Part shown: piece by piece, positions 47,760-59,780 of the stretch
How the letters are laid out: every line of letters starts with the position of its first letter
Numbering within the stretch: position 1 is the first letter of the stretch
Source: Datisca glomerata
Taxonomy: Eukaryota > Streptophyta > Magnoliopsida > Cucurbitales > Datiscaceae
Direction: 5' to 3'
DNA length: 64,000 nt
Assembly (NCBI GenBank): GCA_003255025.1
Contig: QANY01004038.1
Location: 243,420-307,419, forward strand
Translations under genes and position numbers: made by a program
Notes under the pieces: generated by a model
Database searches by the model: none
Seen by the model: only the letters and a program-made list of their open reading frames with translations
Told to the model about the DNA's origin: nothing

Positions 47760-48840
47760 GAAGAAGAGAAATTTTGGAGGACCGTTCTCGGGTGGAGTGG
47801 TTGCATGAAGGTGATCAAAATTTTAAATTTTTCCATATCAAAGTCAAGTTGAGTCGTAAACTGAACCGTATCCATGGGTTGGAAAACAAGGACGACAGAT
47901 GGTATACTGATCATGAAGACATCAAAAGGGTGGCAGTGGAGTATTTTAAGGAATTATTTCAGTCCTCTAACCCTATTAATATTGATGATGCTTTGTAGGT
48001 TTTTCTTCCTAAGCTTGATGCCGAGGATTGTATGCAGCTGGATAAGGATTTGGATAGAGTCGAGTTCGATGCAGCTTTGGCAGATATTAATATGATTAAA
48101 TCTCCAGGTTTGGATGGTTTTAATGTAACTTTTTGTCATCAATTTAAATATATTGTGGCTCATGATTTATTTTTTATGACCTTAAAATTTTTTAATTATG
48201 TTATTTTGCCTGAATCTCTGATTCAGATGGTGATTATTCTTATTCCTATGGCCAATTTTGGACATATTAGTCTTTGTAATGTTTCTTATAAAATCATTTC
48301 TAAAATTTTGACTAATAGAATGACGTTGGTGAGGAATATTAAAATTATTAGCCCGGCTTAGCGTGCTTTCATTCAAGGTAGATGGATTGAGGATACTATT
48401 TTGCTTGCTCATGAGATTCTACATTCTATTTGCTCTAAATCGGTTAAAGGTAGGAGAGAGGCAGCGTTAAAATTGGATATGTCAAAAGCATATGATAGGG
48501 TGGAGTGGGCTTTTATTATTCAAACTCTTAAGAGGCTGGGTTTTTCTGATAAATGGCACAGATGGATATATTCTTGTATCTCCTCTATGACTTTTCATAT
48601 GCTAATTAATGGTGATATATCTGAGAGTTTTAGACTTGAGAGATGTTTTAGGCAAGGAGATCCTCTTTCTTTGTTCCTTTTTATCTGGTATGTTGAGGTT
48701 GTGTCTTCCTTACTCCACTGTGCTGAGGAGAGGGGGGAGATTCATGGTTGTAAGGCTTCTAGGCAAGGTCCTTCTATATCTCATCTTTTCTTTGCAGATG
48801 ATTCACTTTTATTTTGCAGAGCTGGTAGATGAGAGTTTGG
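47760..48840 (+). pseudogene. LINE reverse transcriptase (plus-strand LINE)
   Basis: Blocks in order: WLHEGDQNFKFFH (47795); IKSPGLDGFN (48090); SLCNVSYKIISKILTNRM; a TAG at 48359-48361 where Gln is expected before RAFIQGR; LKLDMSKAYDRVEW; FRQGDPLSLFLF; and the catalytic FFADDSLLF (about 48790-48815). Both Asp of the active site are present. Frame shifts occur near 48000 and after 48835. This is the best-preserved RT of the LINEs in the window. Confidence 0.88.
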
Positions 48841-50635
48841 TAAAATCTTGTCTATTATGAACAGTTATGGTATGGCTTCTGGTCAAGCTATTAATTTTGA
48901 GAAAAGCTGCATTTTTTTAGTAAAAATGTTTCACTAGAGCTTAAGAATGAGTTGGTTGGTTATGAACTTGAGGCATAGTAATGATTTGGGTAAGTACTGG
49001 GGCCTGGAATCCAATTTTGGTTTATCCAAGTTGAAGTTATTTAATGAAATTAAAGATAAAGTTATTAATAAGTTGTCCGGTTGGTCTAAACGTTATTTGT
49101 CTGCTGCTAGTCGTGAGTTGCTGGTTAAAGTTGTTGCCATTGCTATTCTCGGTTATGCTATGACGTGTTTTAAATTACCAGTTACCTTACTTGATGATTT
49201 ATGTGTTCATATGTGTGATTTCCTATGGAATTCGAATGGCAGTAAAAGGAGGATCACTTGAGCGGCTTGGAGGAATCTTACGGATAGTAAGGATAATGGA
49301 GGTTTAGCGTTGCGTGATCTTATGGCTTTCAACGCTGCCACGCTTGTGAAGCAAGGGTGGCGTATCCTCTCTGATCCCTCCAGTTTACTTGTCGGGTTTA
49401 TGAAAGCCAAGTATTTTAAGGATTGTGAATTTATGAATGCTAAGCTAGGATCGAGACATTCTTAGGGTTTGAGGAGCTTGTTGGAGGGCATAAATATTTT
49501 GGCTCATGATGTGGAAGTTATTAGGAAAATTCCTATCAGCAGGTCGGGTGGTGATGATATCATTGTCTAGCACTATTTAAAAGATGGGTAATATAGGTCT
49601 AAGTCTCGATATGAAGTAGCGATGTCTCTCTACCAGAATGGGGATTTGGGTAGATCAGGTCGTGGTGTTTGTAGTTCCAGGGTGGATAATAGGGCGATTT
49701 GGAAGGGTATTTGGAATGTCAAAGGGTCCTCGAAGATTAGAGTGTTTACTCGGAGGTGTGCTAGAGGCTTTGTGGCTGTCAGATCGTCTCTTCGCAAAAG
49801 AGGCGTGAATATTGATCCTTCTTGTCCCCTATGTAGCATTGAAGAGGAATCAAATGTTCATTTATTTTTCAGATGTCATTTTGCTAGGGCTTTTTGGTGG
49901 GGTTATCCTTTTTCTCTAGATTTGTCCGGATTTCAGGGGAGCTCGTTCTTTGAGGTGTGGTCTGCCTTCTGGTATTCTATTATTCAGATGGATTTAGCAA
50001 GGGAGTGTTTGCAATGGGTGGTTTATGGTTTGTGGAGGATTTGGAAGTGTAGGAACCAAATGTGTTTCAAAGATGGCTTGACTGATCCTATTGAAGCAAT
50101 TCGTGTCACTTGTTTGCAAGTTGAGGAATTTAATTTGATCGGTACATGTATGGCTATTTAGTCTGGTCCTATGGATAAATATGTTTTGGGTTTGGCTAAA
50201 GGCTTTTATGATTCAGTGTCCGAGGATAATCAATGGAGACTTGTGTCTGACGCTGCTTACTGGAATGGTGTAGGAGGTTTGGGCTGGGTTCTCTTCTATC
50301 TGAATAACTCAATCTGATGTCTGGGCTATAAAAAGATTGACCATGTTGAAGATGCTTTGATGGAGGATGGTTTGGCTATTAGATGGGGTTTGGGGTCGTG
50401 TGACTTATCTGATAAGGATTCTCACTGCATTCAATCGGATTCATTGGATCTCATTTCACAATTAAATAGTGGGTTGTCCTCTAATGTAGTGATTTGTACC
50501 ATCGTTAAGGATATTATTGTTGTGTGCTCTTCTTTTCGGTGTTATTCCTTCCTTTTTATTTCTAGGGATTTTAATAAACTTGTGCATTATCTTGCGTATC
50601 TAGACTCTTTAGAGCTTGAACAGGTTCATTGAGAT
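48841..50635 (+). pseudogene. LINE RT C-terminus, zinc-binding tail and RNase H
   Basis: LSGWSKRYLSAASRELLVKV (49075-49130) and FLWNSNGSKRRI belong to the RT tail. CPLCSIEEESNVHLFFRCHF (49825-49880) is the zinc-binding domain. SDAAYWNGVGGLGWVL (50250) begins RNase H, continued by DSLDLISQLNSGLS, and FNKLVHYLA (50572) ends it. Stops at 49260, 49465 and 50161 separate the blocks. About 400 bp of non-coding 3' sequence follow to the target duplication. Confidence 0.82.
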
Positions 50636-51043
50636 CCACTTCCTTCATGGGTGTCTGATCTTTGTTTTAATTCTTGAGGTTTTTTATTTTATTTTTTGGC
50701 ATTCTTTTTCCTCTTCTGGGCTTTCCTCTTAGAGGTTTTTTCCAGGAAAAGTTTTAACGAGGCTAGCCTGAGGTGATTTCTAGAACTTTTTCTGGTTGAG
50801 ACTCCGCATGTGATGGTCCTTCCGGCCTTTTTCTTAGTTTTGAATGGTTTTGGTTAGATGGTGAAGATGCTAAGGAGGTGTCAGTCTAGCTGGAATATTC
50901 TGATATATCTACTGATTTCTGTCTCCATCTTGTGTCTCTGCCTTTTGCCCTGGGGCATACCCCTTGCATTTATGTTTTCTCTGTTTGATTAATTAAGGGT
51001 ATTTCTATTGGGGTATTTTTTGCACCCCTTCTCTTTGAGAAAA

Positions 51044-51062
51044 AATCTACATTGAGTTGAAA
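51044..51062. repeat. 19-bp target duplication, right, of the plus-strand LINE
   Basis: AATCTACATTGAGTTGAAA, one mismatch to 42141-42159. It directly follows the short A-rich end 'gagaaaaa'. Confidence 0.85.
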
Positions 51063-52308
51063 TGGAAAAAGAAAAATTGAGAGATTCAATTTTGAATAAG
51101 TAACAATAAAAAAGAAAATGATATAATGTAGAAAAATAATGAAACTAAAGGAGATTTCTTTGTCACTTAAAAACAATGTTTATTACTTTGACAAAAAATT
51201 ATTTATTACATTTTTAATGAGACCCGCAACACTTATTAAAATATAAAATTATAATAGATGTCAAACATTTATTGCACCTAGCTCTATTTCACACCCAAGT
51301 AATCTTTGGGCTGTTTGGTAGGCATGGATATTATTAAACATAAACCATGTTATTTTGTGTTTTTTGATATATCACATATTTGTGTATAAAAATCCGAATT
51401 CGTTTGATAGATTACCAATGAACGATCAGTTGTTGTAAATTAAAAAGAAAAAGAAAAAAGAAAAATTGTTTTGGTACAATTTAAATAACCACATTTCCAT
51501 AGTAATTTCGTTAAACAATTTAGGATTCCGATCCTAAAATATTTACCTCAGCATACATAAAATTGGATGTGGATATCTCTCTTTGTGATATGTATTCATA
51601 ACCAATTATACCATGTGTTATAATAAGATCAATAATATTTATTATCTTGAATAGTTAATTTTGACTTCGCATTGATTCATCGTTAAGTTGATAATTAATA
51701 TTTACAAATACATCAGTAATTACATATTTTACTAAGAACGTTATGAACTTAAAAATATATTATTTTAATTTGTAAAATATGAAACGTTTTATACAAATAT
51801 TAAAATATTATTTTTATTATTTACTGACAAAAGTAAATAATAATATTCCTATTATTATTAAATTTGAAGTTTTAAAACTTTTATTTGCAAATATTACTTT
51901 ATGTAGTTTAAAAAAATTACTTTATGTAAATTTTGAATTAATATACTCTAAAGTGTTTCTCTCTATACTATTGTCGGTCTTATCCAACTCAACATTTTTA
52001 AGATTAAATTATTTATTTAATTTAAAAGTTATTTTAAGTTTTAAAAGCCAGAGATTTAATTATGCCCCCAAACTAAAATCTCTTCAAATTCTCCCTCCAA
52101 GGATGTCGTTCATCCATTTACATCTAGGTTTTAACCATTTTTTACTTCCCCTTTCATTTCCTACGAATTAATATCATAAGAAATAATTACTACATGCAAG
52201 ATCATGAAATCACTCAAATGCTAAATTAACATTAAGGTACATTATTAGGATTTGAACTGAATATATTAATATATCAGGGAGGTCATGTTATTGAGGGTTG
52301 CTTAATAA
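51063..52308. other. AT-rich intergenic DNA
   Basis: No gene seen. An A tail 'tttgacaaaaaa' occurs at 51187-51198, and the neighbouring 'ttacatttttaatgagaccc' is an inverted copy of 41402-41428. A frame at 51779-52171 encodes a run rich in Phe, Leu, Tyr and Lys and is explained by composition. Confidence 0.5.
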
Positions 52309-53396
52309 TGTGAGTGTCTAAAATTTTAAGCCCAATTAGCTAAAATGAGAACAAACCCATTTTACCACGGAACCAGGCTTGGGCCACACATGATAAAGCC
52401 CAATGTAACAATAAGGGATCACCTTCGAATAAACTATTATTCATCTCCTTCTCTAAAAGAGAAACACGTGAGAACTCATAGCTTGTGGAACTAATCAAAA
52501 TTTGTGCGAATGAAGCCCTAATTATCTCTATGAAGCAAATCAAGGGACCAAATGGTGTGACCAATGGCTATGCACCACGACCCCATCTTTGGTGTGCTAT
52601 ACAATGACTACAGGCGAGCGTAAACAACCTGTGAATCATTCTTGGAGCCCAAGTCTTTAATTCACGCCTATAAAAGGGATGACAACAAGAGGCTTAATGA
52701 AGGAGTTGGAGAGGCAAGGACATCCGTTGAAGCTATCTTGGTTGAAACTTGCATGCTTGGTTAAAGAAAAATCCAAAGAAGATCTATACCTCCATTGAAG
52801 CTCTGTAAGAGAGCTTCCACGCGCAATGAGAGAGAGAGAGAGCCAAGCCCATCCATTTCCAAAGCATTATTTCTCCTCCCTTCTTCTTCTCCAAGCTTAT
52901 TTCTTGCTATAACTCAATACACATGCTTGTAATCTGAGTCTCAAGCAAAAGCAATACAAAATTCATGATTATCTTGTTTACTTAAATATTATTCAAAAGC
53001 TTAATATCTTGCCATGGTGGGATTATAAACTTTATTTTGAATGAATCCATGTCCGGAGTGGGCTTCAGGCCCAACTTTCATATTCTAGGCGTAACTTTCA
53101 TTTCATCCGAACGTATCTCTTTTGCTCTGGATTCCAGACATATATTTTATATCCTGGGTATACCTCTTTTGATTCGGACAAACCACCTCAAGCCAACATG
53201 CACTAAACTCACTCACGGAATAAACAGAAAAAGGACCATTACATTACATTATAGTAATCTATAGAGTGCATAGTGCTTCAGATTCACTGTTCATCTTTTT
53301 TCTCAACTCATCTTCACGTCTTCTGATCCAGACTAACTAACCTAAGATACCAACACGCCAAACAATTTGTTTAATACATGAAAAATAATCCTTACA
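52309..53396 (+). repeat. 5' LTR of a large non-coding LTR element
   Basis: 1,088 bp, pairing with 59781-60959. Shared landmarks in order: 'ttagctaaaatgagaacaaa', 'tctctaaaagagaaac', 'gcctataaaaggga' (TATA box, 52669), 'aaggagttggagaggcaagg', 'ctcaatacacatgcttgta' and 'acacgccaaac'. It starts TG and ends CA (53395-53396). Confidence 0.88.
52669..52676 (+). promoter_or_regulatory. TATA box in left LTR
   Basis: TATAAAAG, 360 bp into the LTR. It is conserved at 60134-60141, 353 bp into the other LTR. Conservation between diverged LTRs supports it as the promoter of the element. Confidence 0.7.
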
Positions 53397-56300
53397 TTTT
53401 GGTGATTTCACTATGGAGTTAAGTCGAACATCCCACCATGACTCTATGATCCAGACGATATCAAAATGAGAGTACCTTACGCACAAAAGCCTTCCACGCA
53501 AAGCTGATCCTTGCAAATACAGCCTTCAACCATTATATCAACACAAATTATGTCCAAAACGACTCAAATAACAAATAAAAATAGGCAAGATGCCAAACAA
53601 TGCTCTGAAATGAAAGTCGCAGTCCATATGTACAGAAACCTTAATTGAAGCCTTGTGTCAAAGCTCTGCTCATGGAGGAAACCAAGCCTTGCTAAACCAT
53701 TCATCATCCATCACATTACCCTCATCCATGCCATGGTTCTTTCATATTCCTTTTTGGACAAAGCAAAAAAAAATGGTGGGGAACTTGGTGCTAGAAAACA
53801 CAAGCAATATCTTGAACCAACACTCATCCTTCGTATCATGAGTTGTATTTATACTTTAATCACACCCTCTTTTTCTCGACAAGAGTTTTCTCTCTAAAAT
53901 CCAGACCTCTCTCTAGCATTCGTACGGACCTCAAAAATACTCTAGCATCAATGTGTAACTCTCTTCGTAAAAATTTAAACTTTAAAGATAGAGTCACACA
54001 ACTCTTAACAATGACACAAATCCATGCATCTCAAGATCCATAACCTTATAATACTCATAAAACCCACAAACAAAAGAAAAATCCAGAGGCATAACACTAT
54101 CTTCAAACTAGAAACTTTCGAGTTAGTAGAAAATTAATCCATGTCGATGCAAGTCCTATAATCACGCTCAATGCTCACACACAAGAACTAAATCAAGTTC
54201 AATCAGAGCTTTTGTTACTCGATCCAACATGGAAAATGAACTCATTCCTTTAAAAATGTCATAGGCTTGAAATCCTCACAATATACTTTTAGGTCTCGCG
54301 ATAAGATGGATCTTATGGCCTCCACCTTCTTCCCAAACCTACTTGTAAGGATTCACCCTCTGAATTAGTCATATAGCCAAGTACTGCTTTGCAGTAAAAC
54401 ATACTTTTTTCTCTCTCGTCCTGAACCCATTCTTAAGAACCCCCTTGTACCAATACAAATTCTATTCTTTACTAACTTTGTGAACCTATCAGTGGACCAC
54501 AGAGAAAGACATGCCCTTACTATCTTCACTAATAGACTTAAATTGAACAACGACTTAGCCATAAACATTGGAAGTTGTTTATTTCATCTCTAACTGCGTT
54601 GTATATAGATGCATTTGAGTTTCTAATTTAGTTGGTGCACGTCATCCTCCCACAGGCACATAAACTCCTGATATCTTCAAGCATTGTTGAAGGTTCTCTA
54701 ATGTCGTGCGCTTCAAGCACTGTGAAGTGTGCTCGTATGTGGTGTGAGCATTCGAGTACTTAGATATTCCTTGTAGCATTTTTCTATGATACAAATTGTT
54801 CTCTAGCGTCTGTATCAATACAAATCAAAGATTATCTATCATTCAAGGCACACATCTCTATGTGAAGAGTTAAACATGTTGATATTGCCTCCAACAACAA
54901 TGATGAACAAACATCATACTATCATGCTTAAAGAAGTCCATGCTGTAAATCCTAGTAATTATGTGTGGACAAATCATAAAGGCATGAAATCAAGAGTACT
55001 ACTCCTTACAAAATTTTAAAATCAAAAGTTAGGAAACCAACCCGACGCCTAAACACAACTCCAAGACCACTTCCAAAATACCAACAAAAGCAAATAGAGA
55101 ATAAGCACAATGTATATGCAACCTCAACCTATAATATCAGTCTAAGACATGCCCAAGATGCCAAAACATCCTTTATATCTCATGTTCATGTGGCTGGCTT
55201 CTAAACAATTGCCCAAGAAGATCGGGTGCCATTTTTGAGTTCTTATTTTCTCAAACTTGGAGTTTGATCCATGCCAAAGTCAACCACTCATGCCAATATG
55301 CTAGCAATAACTAAAAAGAAAAACTTATCATCACATTGCACACACTAGAATCAATGATACGTGTGGCATAACCCTCTCCCATGTAGAGCTAATATTTTAT
55401 ATGGGGTCAAATCATAATATCGACCAAAATCGTGTTCCACAAACTTCACAAAAGTTACAAAAAACCCAAATACATTGTATATGCAAACCAATCTTTGTCC
55501 ATGATCTTCGTCCCTTATAACAAATCCAAGCCAAAATAGTTAACCGTGTCCTAAATCCTACCCATGATTAAAAAATTAAAAAAAGGCCTTGTTCATGACT
55601 AAGCTTGATTCCTACGCATAAGAATCGAAGCAAGTCTCATAGGACTTTCATAATTTATCTCATTTCACACACTTTACATCTTCCAAGCTTGGTTTCTCTT
55701 TGATACAAATCTACCCCCATGCTTCCACACCCGACATGAGGAACTCACATAGGCAAACCACCATTTGTTGCTCTCCCCTTAAAGCCTTTATACTAAAAAA
55801 AGCCCAAGAGATCGAGGCATTAGGCCATTCTCTCCATCTATTGTGCAAGCTTAAGAAATAGTTCCGATTGCATTCCTCTCCATATAAACACTCATATCCC
55901 ATGTCGTATCATACTATTACTCCAACTAATCTTTGAGCATGTAGCTCATTTTATAAAGCATCTCATGTAGCATGTTCTCTGTATCTATTCTCTATATGTA
56001 AACAAACTAAAAAAGTCAAGCAATCATGCATAACTATTGTCAGCAATGCAGAGTCATACTAATTGCCACTAGTCGATCAGCCTTCCATCAAGACACAATT
56101 TTGTCATTTGAGCTTTTTGTTTCTACCATGCATCAGGATTCGACCATTCAAATGATAATTGCAACCCATAATCCATGGATTGTGACGCAATTATGCCATA
56201 TGTTCATGCAAGGAAAATTGAATATACAATCCTGCCATGCATTCTAAATCCAAGCAGTTTTAGAGGACGTTCAAGTAAGCAACATTAGATACAATCCTAC

Positions 56301-57590
56301 CATACATTATAAATCCAAATAATTTTAGAAGATGTGAATCCTCTCATGCATCCAAGTTAGAGGAAGCAAATATTTTATTCAAAAGATGTGACCATACATA
56401 CAAGAAAAATTCTATGCATAGTTAGAATACCCAAGAAGATGAAAGTAGAAATAGGAGAGACCATGCAAAAATCCAGTCAACATGTAGAGTCAATTTTTCT
56501 CGAGGACACCATTTATCCAAGCTCAATACGGACTCAATTTTTTCAAACTTCCTACCAAGCCAATTTATCCATGTCCTATATGGAGCCAGTTTTCCAAGCT
56601 TCCCAACTTGCCTAAGCACCCTACATCCATACAGAGCCAAGTAGCCTAAGCTCACAAAGACACATACAAAGTCAACTTAACACAAGTCAAGTTTCAAAAA
56701 TACACACGTAGAATCATATAGGATTAATCTCCTCAGAATGTACAAAGCCAAACTTATCTTCGTTATATCCATACACAAACATCAAAAGATTCATAGTCCA
56801 ACTTAATTTCAGACAAAAAAACCCAACAATCCACAGTTTAATTCAATATAAACACAAACATCTAAAATTCGTAGTCTAACCCAATCCAGACACAAACATC
56901 CAAAAAGTTAGTGTCTAACTAAATCCAAATAAAAACGTCCAAAACTCTAGAGCCTATCTCAACTCAGATACCAACAATCAAAGATCCACATCTTGATTTG
57001 ATCCAGACACAAGTATCAAGAAACGACCAACAAATATATGGATACTAGGACATTCATAGTAAAATACAAAGTACGACAATGCTTACTCATGGGTTTCACG
57101 ATCCCATGAGATATAATCAAACGAATAAGCTTTTATCATTTCAATCTAGGCCCTACTCATGGACATCATACAAAGCAAGTTTAGATCTAAACATGAAACT
57201 TGGTTAAAGTCCCAATACATGGTCCATAGTCTATCAGAAATACAATACCTGAAGGTAACTCATTTATCACATCCTTCCTCCATGCTTGAAGGCTTTTGAG
57301 AATAAATGATACTGACAACAAAAATCTTCATCAATGGAAAATGTCTCGATGTTATAGGCATTCCAAAATCTAAATGCCATCCAAACACATTCTGATGCAC
57401 AAATTCATGTAGCACCCACATACTTATGCCCGAAAATTTGTAGTTTAAGGCATTCTCTAACCATGCCTGAAGCATCCCCTTAATACCCAAGTGAAACAAA
57501 CCGCTAGCCATGCTTTAAAATCCAGCACCCATGCAATACCCAAGAACATTTATTATATCCATCTTTGCCAACTGAAAATAGACAAATTGC
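53397..57590 (+). other. LARD internal region, left part, non-coding
   Basis: No domain recognised. Loose internal repeats occur at 56235-56340 ('taaatccaa...ttttaga' units) and 56860-57010 ('tccagacacaaacatcc' units, about 60 bp apart). The composition is low in G on the plus strand and rich in 'catgc' and 'aagcc' words. Short frames here look random. Confidence 0.6.
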
Positions 57591-57596
57591 CAAACC

Positions 57597-58090
57597 ACAT
57601 AATGAGTTTGAAGTTTAAATTCAAACCATGTCATATCACACAACCAATATAGAAGCCAAATATAAGCCACGCTATTACATATTGTCAGTCCATAGACTAA
57701 CTGTAAGTCATGTCATACCACATAATCAATTTGAAGTTCAATTTCAAGTTGTGTCATACCACGCAACCAATCTAGAAGCCAATCCTCATATTGTACCATA
57801 CAGTCAATCCATTAACTAACTCCAAGCCACGCCATAACACATAATTAATATGAAATCCAACTTCAAGCCATGTCATACCACACAACCAATCTAGAAGCCA
57901 TTCCTAAGCCACACTATACCATGCAATTATTCGGTAGACTAACTCAAAGCCATGACATACCACATAATCAATATGAAGTCTAACTTCATGCAATGCCATA
58001 CCACGCAATCAATCTAGAAGCGAATCCTAAGCCATAACATACCATATAATTAGTTCGTAGACTAACTCCAAGTCATTCTATTCCATACTA
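57597..58090. repeat. 121-bp tandem array, four units, inside the LARD
   Basis: Units start with 'cataatgagtttgaag' (57597), 'cataatcaatttgaag' (57719), 'cataattaatatgaaa' (57840) and 'cataatcaatatgaag' (57963). Each contains 'caaccaatctagaagcc' or a close variant and ends in 'agactaact' plus 'ccaagcca'. Units differ from each other by many substitutions. The repeated word 'ccatgccataccac' continues in looser form to about 58680. Confidence 0.85.
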
Positions 58091-59780
58091 TCAGCGTGCA
58101 TTGTTGAATTCCAAGCTATGCCATGCAGCTGAATTTCATGTCATGTCATTCGATAAAAGTCTTACTATGTCCCTTACTCTTTAACACCTAAGTCTTTGTA
58201 AAAAAATTGTTCTATTTAATGCAATGTCATCCCACGCCATGCGACAATGCAATGCCACTAATACTCCTATCCTCATGCCATTCATACGACGCTCCTAATT
58301 TCATGCCACATAATGGATGTCACGCATAAGTTTGTATCTCAACGCCACACATGAGTCTATTACTCAATGACATGCAATGTATTGTATCTGATGCACATCG
58401 TGGGATAATTTGGAGCTCATGGTCGCATCATGCTAACAAGTTTATATATAAATGCTATGTCATCTTCAACACACAACACATGCCTTATAAATATATGTCG
58501 CACCATGCATACTTATATACCATGCACGTTATGTATGGAATGTAAGTCATCACCACGCCATGTAACAAATTTATGCCCGATGCCACGCCACAAACACGTT
58601 TGTAAAATTTACACTTTTCCATGCCATTTTTCTAAACTTGATGTTATACCATGTAACGAGCCATACCACTGGACATGTTTATAGCTCAATTTTGATCCCC
58701 ACAACGTGCAATGGACCAATAGAAAAATTCATAAGGCGTAACAAAAATAAGAAAGGAAATTGCACAGACGTAATGCTTATTCAAGTTTGACAAAACTTTG
58801 TCCATGAGTAAAGCAATCATGCAGCCTTCACTTTTAGAGGCAATGGTTAGCATGTACTTCACCCACTAATCTCAATGGGAGCTTCTCTGAATTCCATGAT
58901 GAAACAAGATGTGCATGAACAAACAAAGGCTATAAAAAAAGAATGCTCTGACAAATATATAACGAGCTTTCAAGTGGTGTTCTTTTTTCCTTTGAAGTAG
59001 TCGACCACTTAAAATGGTACATTTTTAGCCAACCATGTTTCCACCACATCAGAAAAGGCATTTCATAATCAAGCGGCCATGCAAAACACTAGCATATACC
59101 ATTGTCAAGTTTGACAAAGCTAGATAAATATATGAACCAAGTATAAAGCAAAATCTGAAATAGAAAGAAAACGTATAAAACCTACAGAGGCAAGTATCTA
59201 AATTTAGATGAAATACCTTCAACTGTTATGATGTTCAAATAGTATAACAAACAAGAAATAGCAAGCTCAGAATAAAAAAGATGCGATACAAATTTATTTT
59301 GGAAGTCCAAAGTGCAAAATGAAGGTTATTTCTCAATACGAGGTTAAGCAACACAAGCAACACCATCACTATCTGGAAGCATGTGAAGTAGACAATTATT
59401 TGAAGTATGGGCCATGATTCCATTATGTGACTCATTTAAGAAAGACAACCCACATAAGGAAATGCTCGAAACAATAAATACATGACTCAATGTCAAGCTA
59501 TGCAATGAATTTCTGGTATGCACATATTTATGACTCAATGACATTCTAAGCAACAGGTTTCTGTCTCAATACCACACGATGCATATATTTGTATCTCAAT
59601 GTCACGCTTTTTGCAGATACATCACTCATGTCATGCCAACCAATGCTTAAAGTTTTTAAGAAAATATTGATAAGGATCAACGCAACACATCCATAAAGGT
59701 AACATTCAAATTTTGTGTGGCAAAGACTAATTACATTGATTGCCTCTCATCAAAGTAATCCAAATAGCCAAGGGGGCTAA
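58091..59780 (+). other. LARD internal region, right part, non-coding
   Basis: 58100-58680 is dominated by degenerate 'atgccatgc' and 'catgcca' words. The rest, to the polypurine tract at 59767-59780, shows no coding domain. A related 'ctcaatgtcacgc' word recurs near 58345, 59525 and 59600, again repeat-like. Confidence 0.6.

Larger units (their letters stand above)
42160..51043 (+). mobile_element. Full-length L1-type LINE with nested copia
   Basis: Without the nested copia (43169-46097) the element is about 5.95 kb, a normal length for a complete plant L1. Leader 42160-42317. ORF1 from ATG 42318 with a zinc knuckle (FCHFCGRIGHELGLC, about 42913-42957). ORF2 has endonuclease 46884-47455, reverse transcriptase about 47950-48835, RT tail 48947-49400, zinc-binding 49800-49900 and RNase H 50175-50632. 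The end 'ctctttgagaaaaa' is followed by the target duplication. Stops and shifts occur in every domain, so the copy is dead, but the target duplication differs at only one of 19 positions. Confidence 0.9.

Noticed and set aside
51301..51420. A hAT-type miniature element suggested by 'gggctgtttggtagg'
   Set aside because: No matching inverted end or 8-bp target duplication was found.
51779..52171. A 130-codon frame rich in hydrophobic residues
   Set aside because: Very AT-rich DNA produces Phe, Leu, Ile, Tyr and Lys codons by chance. No motif or neighbouring gene supports it.
57597..58090. A CRISPR-like array
   Set aside because: The units are diverged tandem repeats without spacers, in a plant LTR element. 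CRISPR arrays do not apply here.
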